This document shows, in pieces, positions 1 through 6,209 of a stretch of 7,286 nt of DNA (the stretch's first letter is position 1; each line of letters begins with the position of its first letter). The notes beneath the pieces were generated by a model. It ran no database searches. It saw only the letters and a program-made list of their open reading frames with translations, and was not told the origin of the DNA. Made by a program: the position numbers and the translations under genes. The DNA comes from Spartobacteria bacterium (GTDB lineage Bacteria; Verrucomicrobiota; Verrucomicrobiia; Chthoniobacterales; Chthoniobacteraceae), in assembly GCA_025350985.1 (NCBI GenBank), contig JANXWU010000307.1:1-7286 (forward strand), given 5' to 3'.

Positions 1-118
1 GTTTTGCCCAAGCCACCGCACGGAAAACCTGACCGGGGCGAACGTCACGCCGCGCCCTTCCGCCACCGGCAGATTCCGTTTGAACCGAGCGCTGAACCAC
101 GGAGACTCGACCTTTCCG
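1..118. other. leader region upstream of folE2
   Basis: No gene can be supported here. The plus-strand frame that becomes folE2 is open from base 2, but its translation before the ATG at 119 is rich in Arg, Pro and Thr and does not look like the FolE2 N-terminus. Another frame ends at a TGA at 30-32 and could be the last codons of an upstream gene, but nine codons are too few to judge. A GGAG at 101-104 lies 14 bases before the ATG, which is rather far for a ribosome binding site. No clear promoter is seen. Confidence 0.3.
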
Positions 119-904
119 ATGGAACAAATCGCCGAACTCAAGGACACGCAAAGCGAGCCCGATTTCCGCCAGCTCGCCATTGACCGCGTGGGAGTCAAAA
201 ACCTGCGTTACCCGATCCAAGTGCTCGACAAAGCGCACTCGGTGCAAAGCACGATCGCGAATGTCTTCCTCACCGTCGATCTGCCGCACCACTACAAAGG
301 CACGCACATGAGCCGGTTCATCGAAGTCCTCAACGAGCACGGCCCGGTGCTGCATGTGGACAAGATCAAAACCATCCTGCGCGACCTCCAACGCAAGCTC
401 GAGTCGGAGAAAGCGCACGTCGAATTCGAGTTCCCGTTTTTCCTGGAAAAAAAAGCGCCGGTCAGCGGAGCCGTCGGGCTGATGGACTACACGGTGCGCT
501 TCGATGCCACGCTCAAGGGCGGCGAAACCGATTTCGTGCTCACCGTCATCGTTCCCGTCACCACGCTCTGCCCTTGCTCGAAGGCGATCAGCGAAAAGGG
601 CGCGCACAATCAGCGCGGCCTCGTCACTTTTTCCATCCGCTTCAAGAAACCCATCTGGATCGAAGACCTCATCCGCCTCGTCGAAAGTTGCGCCAGTTGC
701 GAACTTTTCAGCCTTCTGAAAAGGCCGGACGAAAAGGCGGTGACCGAGCGCGCCTACGCCAAGCCGGTCTTCGTCGAAGACCTCGTGCGCGAAGTCGCCG
801 CCCGTTGCAATCGCGAGCCGAACATCACCTGGTATCGCGTTGAGGCCGAAAATTTCGAGTCCATCCACAACCACAACGCCTACGCGCTCATCGAGAAAAG
901 TTGA
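119..904 (+). CDS. folE2: GTP cyclohydrolase FolE2 (type IB)
   Basis: A 261-residue cytoplasmic enzyme that converts GTP to 7,8-dihydroneopterin triphosphate, the first step towards tetrahydrofolate and also towards queuosine-type deazapurines. The family hallmark PVTTLCPCSK...GAHNQRG spans residues 146-167. Residues expected from the Neisseria gonorrhoeae enzyme (Cys147, His159, Glu201, Glu216, His246) fall at the same spacing here: Cys151 and His163 with Glu205 for metal, and Glu220 and His250 for catalysis. Length is normal for FolE2. The ATG at 119 is chosen because the product then starts just before the conserved DTQ...IDRVGVKNLRYPI segment. A TTG at 80 in the same frame would add 13 unconserved residues. 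FolE2 can work with metals other than zinc and sometimes replaces zinc-dependent FolE under zinc limitation, but no Zur-type site was recognised upstream. The function is very secure; the start is fairly secure. Confidence 0.96.
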   Translation: MEQIAELKDTQSEPDFRQLAIDRVGVKNLRYPIQVLDKAHSVQSTIANVFLTVDLPHHYKGTHMSRFIEVLNEHGPVLHVDKIKTILRDLQRKLESEKAHVEFEFPFFLEKKAPVSGAVGLMDYTVRFDATLKGGETDFVLTVIVPVTTLCPCSKAISEKGAHNQRGLVTFSIRFKKPIWIEDLIRLVESCASCELFSLLKRPDEKAVTERAYAKPVFVEDLVREVAARCNREPNITWYRVEAENFESIHNHNAYALIEKS

Positions 905-912
905 GAGTTGAG
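899..912 (+). repeat. tandem AGTTGAG heptamer across the folE2 stop
   Basis: Two exact copies of AGTTGAG lie head to tail and contain the folE2 TGA at 902-904. A purine-rich GGGTGGCGAGTGGATGG stretch follows. The run resembles simple intergenic repeats I associate with Verrucomicrobiota, but two copies is minimal. It matters mainly because it makes the 908-997 stretch look non-coding, which bears on the start of the next gene. Confidence 0.4.
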
Positions 913-997
913 GGTGGCGAGTGGATGGTTCGGGGCGGCGGAAAACAAGGCGACTGGCCGCCGCTGTTTTTCCTCCACCCATCCGCGTTCCACCTCC

Positions 998-1720
998 TTG
1001 CCCTACCGCATTTTAGTCTCGTTGAGCGCCGCGTTCTGGCTCGTGATGACCGGGCTGCTTGTGCAGTTGGAGCTGAATCCGCAGCGCTCGGAAATGCTCT
1101 CGGTGCCGCCTGCGTATGTGGTGGGATTGATGTTTCTGCACGGCGAGGAATCGACCCTGCGCGTGTTCGACCGCGACCAGCCCGCCGGCCACCTCACGCT
1201 GCATCCCATGGCGATTGCCGGCGAGAAACGCCGCGTGCTCGAGTTTTCCGGCAGCGTCTCCATGAAGCTTACTTCCGCGACCCGACAGCGCTTCGGCTTC
1301 AACGGCCGCGTCGAACTCGACCCGGCCTTGCGCCTGCGTCGTTTGCAGTTTGAGCTCAACCTTCGCGAGCCTCCGCTGCGCGCGCAATTCTCGATGGATG
1401 ACGCGCAACATCTTCGCTACGAGATTAACCAAAGCGGGGAGGTCATTCGCGGCGAACTCAATGGGCTCGCCTCCGCCGAACTTTCCGCCGGCATCGACAC
1501 TGCCGCCGTGCGAACTTTTCAGGAAAACCTCGCGTCGGTGACGGTGGCGGCACGGCGCACGGAGTTCAAAGTGCGCGACGAGAAAACCAGCGCCTACCTG
1601 CTCACCGTGAACTACGGCACGACCGTGCTCGCGGAAGTTTACGTGAACGAACTCGGGCAGATTTTGCTCGCGAAAACGGCGGGTGGTTACAACTTCCGGG
1701 CGGACGACGAAGCGCGATGA
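998..1720 (+). CDS. membrane-anchored protein of unknown function, upstream partner of ABC ATPase
   Basis: I do not recognise this protein (240 residues from the TTG at 998). One hydrophobic helix lies at about residues 5-24 (ILVSLSAAFWLVMTGLLVQL). A soluble, probably extracytoplasmic domain follows, beta-rich with alternating charged and hydrophobic strands and a conserved-looking VPPAYV segment after the helix. It has no cysteine pairs, lipobox or catalytic motif. Its final codons overlap the ABC ATPase start as ATGA, so the two are probably translationally coupled and functionally linked. It has only one membrane helix and is therefore not the transporter permease; an accessory or substrate-sensing subunit is possible, by inference only. 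The start is uncertain: there is no ATG before the helix, and the frame is open from a TTG at 908 and a GTG at 914. The TTG at 998 is preferred because it places the helix at the N-terminus and because 899-990 looks like intergenic repeat. Confidence 0.7.
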   Translation: MPYRILVSLSAAFWLVMTGLLVQLELNPQRSEMLSVPPAYVVGLMFLHGEESTLRVFDRDQPAGHLTLHPMAIAGEKRRVLEFSGSVSMKLTSATRQRFGFNGRVELDPALRLRRLQFELNLREPPLRAQFSMDDAQHLRYEINQSGEVIRGELNGLASAELSAGIDTAAVRTFQENLASVTVAARRTEFKVRDEKTSAYLLTVNYGTTVLAEVYVNELGQILLAKTAGGYNFRADDEAR

Positions 1721-2457
1721 TTCAGACTTTCGAGTTGAGCAAGAATTTCGGGAAGTTGCTGGCCGTGGACCGGCTCGAACTTGAGATCAGGCCGGGCGAG
1801 TTTTTTTGTTTCCTCGGCCCGAATGCGGCGGGCAAAACGACGACGATCAAGATGCTGGCCGGGCTCATTCGCCCGTCGTCTGGCCGTTGCATCATCGGCG
1901 GGTTCGATGTGCAAAAATTGCCCGAGTCCGCCAAGGCCATCCTCGCCTACGTGCCCGATTTTCCCTTTCTCTACGACAAGCTCACGGCCCGCGAGTTCAT
2001 GCAATTCGTGGGCGACTTGTTCGATCTCAAGCGCCCGCTGGCGGCGCAGACCACGGGGGAGTTGTTCGAGAAATTCGGCCTCAACCCGTACGCGAATGAG
2101 TTGACCGAAAACCTGAGCCACGGCACGCGGCAGCGGCTGGCGCTGGCGTCCGCGCTTTTGCACGAGCCGCAGGTGCTCATCATCGACGAGCCGATGGTCG
2201 GCCTCGATCCGATGCACGCGCGCATCGTCAAAGATGAACTGAAAGAGCGCAGCCGGCGCGGCGTCACGGTCTTTCTTTCGACGCACACTTTGAGCGTGGC
2301 GGAGGAAATGGCGGACCGGGTGGGGATCATCAACCACGGGCGGCTCGTCGCGCTGGGGACGGTCGAGGAACTGAAACGGCAGGCGCAAGGCGGCGGCTCG
2401 CTGGAAAGCGTGTTTCTCGAATTGGTGGAAGAGAGCGACGCAGCGGCAGGTAAATAG
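1717..2457 (+). CDS. ABC transporter ATP-binding protein
   Basis: A 246-residue cytoplasmic nucleotide-binding subunit of the ABC-2/EcsA/CcmA-like exporter type. Motifs appear in order: Walker A GPNAAGKT (34-41), Q-loop region YVPDFPFLYDKLTARE (78-93), signature LSHGTRQR (133-140), Walker B VLIIDEP (153-159, with Asp157 and Glu158), D-loop GLDP (162-165) and H-loop His190 in STH. All catalytic residues are present, so it should hydrolyse ATP. Two deviations stand out: Ala replaces the usual second Gly in Walker A, and Asp81 stands where a Gln is typical in the Q-loop. The PDxPFLYDKLT form is familiar in this subfamily. Its ATG overlaps the stop of the preceding membrane protein gene. No permease gene follows before the strand switches, so the partner must be elsewhere or lost. 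The substrate cannot be inferred. Confidence 0.93.
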   Translation: MIQTFELSKNFGKLLAVDRLELEIRPGEFFCFLGPNAAGKTTTIKMLAGLIRPSSGRCIIGGFDVQKLPESAKAILAYVPDFPFLYDKLTAREFMQFVGDLFDLKRPLAAQTTGELFEKFGLNPYANELTENLSHGTRQRLALASALLHEPQVLIIDEPMVGLDPMHARIVKDELKERSRRGVTVFLSTHTLSVAEEMADRVGIINHGRLVALGTVEELKRQAQGGGSLESVFLELVEESDAAAGK

Positions 2458-2477
2458 AGAGTGCCGCCGACAGCGCG

Positions 2478-2523
2478 ACCCAGGGCGTTGCTCTAGGCTG
2501 GCTTGTTTAGGGCCGTTGGCCCT
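2478..2523. repeat. paired GTT-loop hairpins between convergent genes (possible terminator)
   Basis: The 125-base gap between the ABC gene and the convergent dehydrogenase gene contains two small hairpins. The second is perfect: AGGGCC (2509-2514), loop GTT, GGCCCT (2518-2523). The first, CCAGGGC (2480-2486), loop GTT, GCTCTAGG (2490-2497), pairs if one G-U wobble and one bulged A are allowed, as if a perfect copy had decayed. Both share the core GGGC-GTT-GCCC. From memory, similar 'cagggcgttgccctgg...agggccgttggccct' elements recur between genes in Verrucomicrobiota and Planctomycetota; this is unverified. There is no T-run after either hairpin, so factor-independent termination is not clearly supported, although its place between converging genes fits termination in both directions. 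Confidence 0.55.
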
Positions 2524-2582
2524 TCCGAATGGGCTTGTCCACCGCCTTCGCCCCTGCTGCACCCGCGCGACATATTTCCCGT

Positions 2583-3605
2583 CTATCCCACCTCGACCAC
2601 CGCTTTGATCACGCCAGTTTCCGGCTTGGTGTAGCTCGGAAAAACCTCGGCCAAGGACTCGAACCCCGTCCGATGAGTGACCCACGGCTGCGTGTCGATG
2701 CCGCCGTCCTCGATGAGTTTGATGATCCGCGTAAAATCGGACGGATGCGCGTTGCGGCTGGCGAGCAGCGTCAACTCGCGGCGATGCATCACCGGCGCGT
2801 GCGGGAACGTCACCTCCGCCTGCGTGATGCCGACGTAAACCAGCCGCCCAGTGAAGCCGCAAAAGTTCAGCGCGTTCGCCATCGATTTGTTCGACCCCGT
2901 CGCGTCGATGACCACTTGCGCGAACGCGTGGTCGGTCAGTTTTTTCAACTGCTCCAACTCCGTGCCGTCGGCGAGAATCGTGTCGGGCACGCCCATTTTC
3001 TCGCGGACAAAAGCGAGCCGCTGCTCGTTGAGATCCATGACGATCGTGCGCGCGCCGCTCAGTTTTGCAAACTCGACGACGGACAAGCCAATCGGCCCCG
3101 CGCCCACGACGAGCACGTTTTCCCCCGCTTGCGGCGCGCCGCGATTGACCGCGTGGCAGCCGATGGCCAGCGTCTCGACGAGCGCGCATTGTTCGAGCGA
3201 AAGCTTCGCGGCGACGTGCAGTTTTCGCGCCGGCAGATTGAACCGCTCGCGCATCCCGCCGTCCATCATCACGCCGAGCACCTTCAAGTTTTCGCAACAG
3301 TTCCCGTTGCCCTGGCGGCACGGATAACATTGCTGGCAATTGATGTAAGGCTCGACCGCGCAGCGATCGCCCGGCTTCACGTTCGCCACGCCCTCGCCGA
3401 CCGCCAGCACTTCGACGCCGAGTTCATGACCCGGAATGCGCGGGTAGCTGAAGAAGGGCATCTTGCCGAGAAAGCCGGAAATGTCCGTGCCGCAGATGCC
3501 GATGCGATGCACGCGCACGAGCGCTTCGCCGGGTGCGGGTGCGGACGGTTCGGGAAGTTCGAGGGCGACGAAGTGGCCGGGCTTTTCGAGTTGGATGGCT
3601 TTCAT
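2583..3605 (-). CDS. zinc-dependent medium-chain dehydrogenase, L-galactonate 5-dehydrogenase (LgoD/YjjN)-like
   Basis: A 340-residue cytoplasmic polyol/aldonate dehydrogenase of the sorbitol/threonine dehydrogenase branch of the MDR superfamily. Catalytic zinc ligands are visible as Cys38 (GICGTD), His60-Glu61 (PGHE) and Glu144. The structural zinc lobe is Cys90, Cys93, Cys96 and Cys104. The Rossmann motif GAGPIG is at 168-173, and an acidic Asp191 ends the second strand, which favours NAD over NADP. Several stretches match my recollection of E. coli LgoD, which oxidises L-galactonate to D-tagaturonate: PFFSYPR before GHE, CQQC..C..G..NCCE, GV..DGG, and SRNAHPSDF near 286-294. Xylitol, sorbitol or fuconate dehydrogenase activities are alternatives. 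The ATG at 3603-3605 lies five bases after the stop of the upstream hydrolase gene, so the two are surely co-transcribed. No good Shine-Dalgarno sequence precedes it. Confidence 0.9.
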   Translation of the reverse strand: MKAIQLEKPGHFVALELPEPSAPAPGEALVRVHRIGICGTDISGFLGKMPFFSYPRIPGHELGVEVLAVGEGVANVKPGDRCAVEPYINCQQCYPCRQGNGNCCENLKVLGVMMDGGMRERFNLPARKLHVAAKLSLEQCALVETLAIGCHAVNRGAPQAGENVLVVGAGPIGLSVVEFAKLSGARTIVMDLNEQRLAFVREKMGVPDTILADGTELEQLKKLTDHAFAQVVIDATGSNKSMANALNFCGFTGRLVYVGITQAEVTFPHAPVMHRRELTLLASRNAHPSDFTRIIKLIEDGGIDTQPWVTHRTGFESLAEVFPSYTKPETGVIKAVVEVG

Positions 3606-3610
3606 AGGAT

Positions 3611-4954
3611 TTACGGCAGCATTTCACCGAGCACCATCACGTCGCTGGCGTGAAGGTTGGTGGCGTCGCGCTGTTCGGCGTTGGTGATCGTCACGTTCTT
3701 TGGTTTCAAAATGGCGACCTTGTCCGGCGACGTTCCGAGCAGTTCGATGCGGACGGTGTGCTCGGCCGCGGGCAGTTCGTTCGGGTAAATCCACGGGCTG
3801 ATGCGCCAGCGGCCGGTGACGCAGTAGCTGTCGAACTGCGCCGCTTCCACCGGCGGCAAGTCGTCCACGGTCACGCGAAAATTTCCCGCGTCCGGTCCTT
3901 TGAGCGAGTAAAGACCGAACGCGCGGCCTTTGAATTTGAACGTCAGCGCGTCGCCTTTTTTGCCTGCGCTCCACAGCGGCGGCAGCGCGTGGCCGGCGTT
4001 TTTCACGGGCAGCGCGTCGGCGGTTAGTTGCTGCCATTCGCCCTCGCGTTTCACGTCGGCGATGGGAACCAGTCGCGCGTTTTCCCAGTTCAGCGCGTCG
4101 AGTGGTTCGGGTAAAATGTGCGCGCCGCCGGTGGAGACCAGCTTGATTGGCTCCCACGCACGCTGGATGGCGGCGAGGTAAAGCGGGTGGCCGGTGGCGA
4201 CGTGCGGATGCACTTTGTCACCGGTGAAAACGATCTTGTCGCCGAGCTTGGCGAGGTCTTCCGGCGTCTTCGGCAGCGGTGCGGTGAAGATGAGTTTGCC
4301 ATCCTTTTCCAGACGCGCGACTTCGACGCCGAAGTGAATACTTGGAATGCCGTAATGCTCCGCGACGCGCTCCATGTTTTCGGCGGAGACTTGCAATTTC
4401 CCCGACTGGATCGTTTTCAAATCCGTCTCGGCCAGGGTGTAAACGAAACAGATGTCCGTCTTCGGATTCGCGCGCCAGGTCTGACGCACGATGCCCTCCA
4501 TCGCGCGCCGTGTGCGTTCGGGATTGCCGCCGCCGTCGTTCACCGCGAACTCCACAAACAGCAGATCGGGTTTCTGTAACAGCACTTCGCGCCCGACGCG
4601 GAACGCTCCGAAGCTCGAGGGCGTGCCGGAAATCGCGGCGTTGATTTCGATCAGGTGCGCCGCCGGATATTGCTCGCGCAGCCAGTCGAGCGAGAGCACA
4701 CGCCAGCCCGCCGCGGCGGTGATGCTGCCGCCGAGATAAGCGAAGCTCACGTCGCCATCGCCTTTGAGTTTCGCGAAGAGATTGGGAAAACCAGCGCGTG
4801 CGTGAACTTCGTCCAGACCGAAGGCGCTCTTCGGCGGGAAAATCTTGGTCGCGGGCGTTTCCTCGGAGGTCGCTGGCGGCGCAGGCTCGACCGCGCGGAG
4901 TGGTTGAAAAATTAAAACGCAAAACGCGAGCGCGATGAAATGGCGGGAAGTCAT
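3611..4954 (-). CDS. secreted SGNH/GDSL-type hydrolase (probable carbohydrate esterase)
   Basis: A 447-residue protein with an N-terminal signal peptide (residues 1 to about 21: MTSRH, hydrophobic core IALAFCVLIF, likely cut after LRA). The SGNH fold follows at about 60-270. Block I is GGSIT with nucleophile Ser77, block II has Gly110 in AAISGTPS, block III has Asn139 in FAVND, and block V is Asp246-x-x-His249 in GDKVHP. All four invariant residues are therefore present. Residues about 320-447 form a beta-rich C-terminal domain (ALTFKFKGRAFGLY...FRVTVDD), often seen attached to secreted SGNH esterases and possibly carbohydrate-binding. It probably removes acyl groups from polysaccharide outside the cytoplasm; the substrate is unknown. 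The ATG at 4952-4954 is chosen because the signal peptide begins there. The frame stays open for 50 more codons upstream, but those translate the palindromic repeat. No Shine-Dalgarno sequence is visible. The dehydrogenase gene follows after five bases. Confidence 0.88.
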   Translation of the reverse strand: MTSRHFIALAFCVLIFQPLRAVEPAPPATSEETPATKIFPPKSAFGLDEVHARAGFPNLFAKLKGDGDVSFAYLGGSITAAAGWRVLSLDWLREQYPAAHLIEINAAISGTPSSFGAFRVGREVLLQKPDLLFVEFAVNDGGGNPERTRRAMEGIVRQTWRANPKTDICFVYTLAETDLKTIQSGKLQVSAENMERVAEHYGIPSIHFGVEVARLEKDGKLIFTAPLPKTPEDLAKLGDKIVFTGDKVHPHVATGHPLYLAAIQRAWEPIKLVSTGGAHILPEPLDALNWENARLVPIADVKREGEWQQLTADALPVKNAGHALPPLWSAGKKGDALTFKFKGRAFGLYSLKGPDAGNFRVTVDDLPPVEAAQFDSYCVTGRWRISPWIYPNELPAAEHTVRIELLGTSPDKVAILKPKNVTITNAEQRDATNLHASDVMVLGEMLP

Positions 4955-5019
4955 CTTGAAAAGTTGCGCTGGGAAGCTCAAAAAGTCCGCAAGATTTTTG
5001 GCGGGATCAGTTGGAAAAA

Positions 5020-5164
5020 CGCGTGTCATTCTGAGCGCAGTGGAGTTCGCACAGCGAACGGAACGGAGTCGAAGAATCTCTTGCACTCCGCTGTGCAGGG
5101 GCACGCCGAAAACGGTTCAAGAGATTCTTCGACTCCGCCAAGCCTTCGCTCAGAATGACATGCG
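5020..5164. repeat. compound palindromic intergenic repeat (CATTCTGAGCG...GAAGAATCT type)
   Basis: A 145-base imperfect palindrome fills most of the 229-base gap between the reductase and hydrolase genes. The outer arms 5020-5037 and 5147-5164 pair over 18 positions with one mismatch, the inner 14 (TGTCATTCTGAGCG) being exact. The inner arms 5064-5083 and 5118-5137 are exact 20-base complements containing GAAGAATCTC. Between the left arms sits an extra hairpin, GTTCGC (5045-5050), loop ACA, GCGAAC (5054-5059), which has no counterpart on the right, so the structure would be branched. No transposase is encoded. From memory, the TCATTCTGAGCG...GAAGAATCTC signature recurs between genes in many bacterial phyla as a REP/MITE-like dispersed repeat. 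In an mRNA it would form a strong structure between the two genes. Confidence 0.85.
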
Positions 5165-5183
5165 ATTTTCACACGCCTGACAG

Positions 5184-6116
5184 TCAATTGTTTTCCGGCA
5201 GCCCTTCCTTGTGCCCGAGATTTTTCACCGGCGCGAAAATTTCCCGCACGTCGCGGAGCAACTCTTCGTCGATCGGTTCTGCCGCCCACTTCGCCCAGTT
5301 GCGAATGTTGTTCGGGTTGGCACTGCCCGCGACCGTCGTCGTGATGTCGGGATTTGCGATGGAAAATTGCAGCGCGACTTTGGCGATGTCGCTGCCGCGT
5401 TGCGCGCAAAGCTCCGCGGCTTGTCGCGCGGCGGCTTTCACGGCTTCCGGTTCCTTCAACCACGCGGGCAGCGGCGCGTTGGTGAGGAGGCGCGCACTGA
5501 ATGGCCCGGCGTTCATCGCCCCCACGCCCTTGCTTTGCAAATACGGAACCATCTCATCGGCGAAGCGCGTGTTTTGCAGTGTGTATTGGTTGTAGCTGAG
5601 CACGCAATCGACGCTGGTCTGCTCGAGCACGAACGGAAAAATCTTCATCGGGTAGCCGGAGAAGCCGATGAATCCTACTTTCCCGGCTTGCTGCGCTTTT
5701 CGGAGCGCGGGAATCGTTTCATCGACGATCTGCTGCATCGGCACGAATTCGATGTCGTGGCAGAGCACGATGTCGAGGTGATCCGTCCCGAGCCGGTGCA
5801 GCGACACATCCACGCTTTCGGCGACGCGTTTCGCGGAAAAGTCGAAGTGGGTGAGATCGTAGCGGCCGAGTTTGGTGCAAAGTTTGTAGCTGTCCCGCGG
5901 CACACCTTTCAACGCCACGCCAAGTAAAACTTCGCTCATCCCGCGTCCATAAAACGGCGACGTGTCGATGAAGTTCATCCCGCAATCGAGCGCGACGCGG
6001 ACGCTGGCGAGCACTTCGTCGAGTGTGACGTTGCGAAACTCCGCGCCCAGCGACGACGCGCCGAAGCTGAGGATGGGAAGCTGGAGGCCGGTGTTGCCGA
6101 GCGTGCGTGTTTCCAT
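5184..6116 (-). CDS. aldo/keto reductase, L-galactose/L-fucose 1-dehydrogenase-like
   Basis: A 310-residue cytoplasmic NAD(P)-dependent oxidoreductase with a TIM-barrel aldo/keto reductase fold. The catalytic tetrad is complete: Asp51 and Tyr56 (IDTSPFYG), Lys82 (CTKLGRYD) and His120 (LCHDIEF). The N-terminal LGNTGLQLPILSFGASSLG is standard for the family. Segments FDFSAKRVAESVDVSLHRLG, CHDIEFV and VDETIPALRKAQQAGKVGFIG closely resemble plant L-galactose dehydrogenase and bacterial L-fucose/D-threo-aldose 1-dehydrogenases, which oxidise the C1 hydroxyl to a lactone. L-fucose is 6-deoxy-L-galactose, so either substrate fits. The mutarotase gene lies 93 bases upstream, which supports action on a free sugar. 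The ATG at 6114-6116 directly precedes METRTLGNTG, where the family normally starts. Its upstream sequence is AT-rich repeat with no Shine-Dalgarno sequence. Exact substrate is not provable from sequence. Confidence 0.9.
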   Translation of the reverse strand: METRTLGNTGLQLPILSFGASSLGAEFRNVTLDEVLASVRVALDCGMNFIDTSPFYGRGMSEVLLGVALKGVPRDSYKLCTKLGRYDLTHFDFSAKRVAESVDVSLHRLGTDHLDIVLCHDIEFVPMQQIVDETIPALRKAQQAGKVGFIGFSGYPMKIFPFVLEQTSVDCVLSYNQYTLQNTRFADEMVPYLQSKGVGAMNAGPFSARLLTNAPLPAWLKEPEAVKAAARQAAELCAQRGSDIAKVALQFSIANPDITTTVAGSANPNNIRNWAKWAAEPIDEELLRDVREIFAPVKNLGHKEGLPENN

Positions 6117-6117
6117 A

Positions 6118-6208
6118 AATTTTGAATTCTGAATTTTGATTTTTGAATGGAAGGCGGCGAATGGCGCGGTCCGACAATTTAAAATTCAAAATTCAACATT
6201 TAGAATTA
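6118..6208. repeat. AT-rich inverted repeat of TTTTGAAT units
   Basis: The 93-base gap between the mutarotase and reductase genes is AT-rich at both ends and GC-rich in the middle, unlike the surrounding DNA. The left block (6118-6148) iterates TTTTGAAT/TGAATTTTGA units. The right block (6176-6208) carries the complementary AAAATTC units. TGAATTTTGA (6130-6139) and TCAAAATTCA (6186-6195) are exact 10-base complements, and the rest of the two blocks is nearly complementary, so a stem enclosing a ~30-45-base GC-rich loop is possible. The left block directly abuts the reductase ATG and forms its whole leader. I see no promoter that can be separated from the repeat itself. Confidence 0.65.
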
Positions 6209-6209
6209 T

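Noticed and set aside
3..32. Possible 3' end of an upstream gene ending at TGA 30-32
   Set aside because: Only nine codons are visible and other frames are also open, so nothing distinguishes it from chance.
1687..3339. Long 550-codon minus-strand open frame
   Set aside because: It is a GC-rich shadow: it runs antisense to the complete ABC ATPase and out of frame through the LgoD-like gene, and its product is Arg/Ala-rich without domains.
2529..3653. 374-codon plus-strand open frame
   Set aside because: It is antisense to the zinc dehydrogenase gene, whose zinc ligands and Rossmann motif are all intact; the plus-strand product is Arg-rich and motif-free.
4218..4922. 234-codon minus-strand open frame inside the hydrolase gene
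   Set aside because: It is another frame of the same strand over a gene with complete SGNH motifs; low-complexity Arg-rich product.
4955..5104. 50-codon N-terminal extension of the SGNH hydrolase
   Set aside because: These codons translate the palindromic repeat, and the extension would bury the signal peptide that begins at the ATG at 4952-4954.
5020..5164. Palindrome as a CRISPR repeat, tRNA or attachment site
   Set aside because: It has two nested inverted arm pairs only, no regularly spaced direct repeats, no cloverleaf with anticodon features, and no integrase nearby.
5211..5927. 238-codon plus-strand open frame
   Set aside because: It is antisense to the aldo/keto reductase with a complete catalytic tetrad; no recognisable domain.
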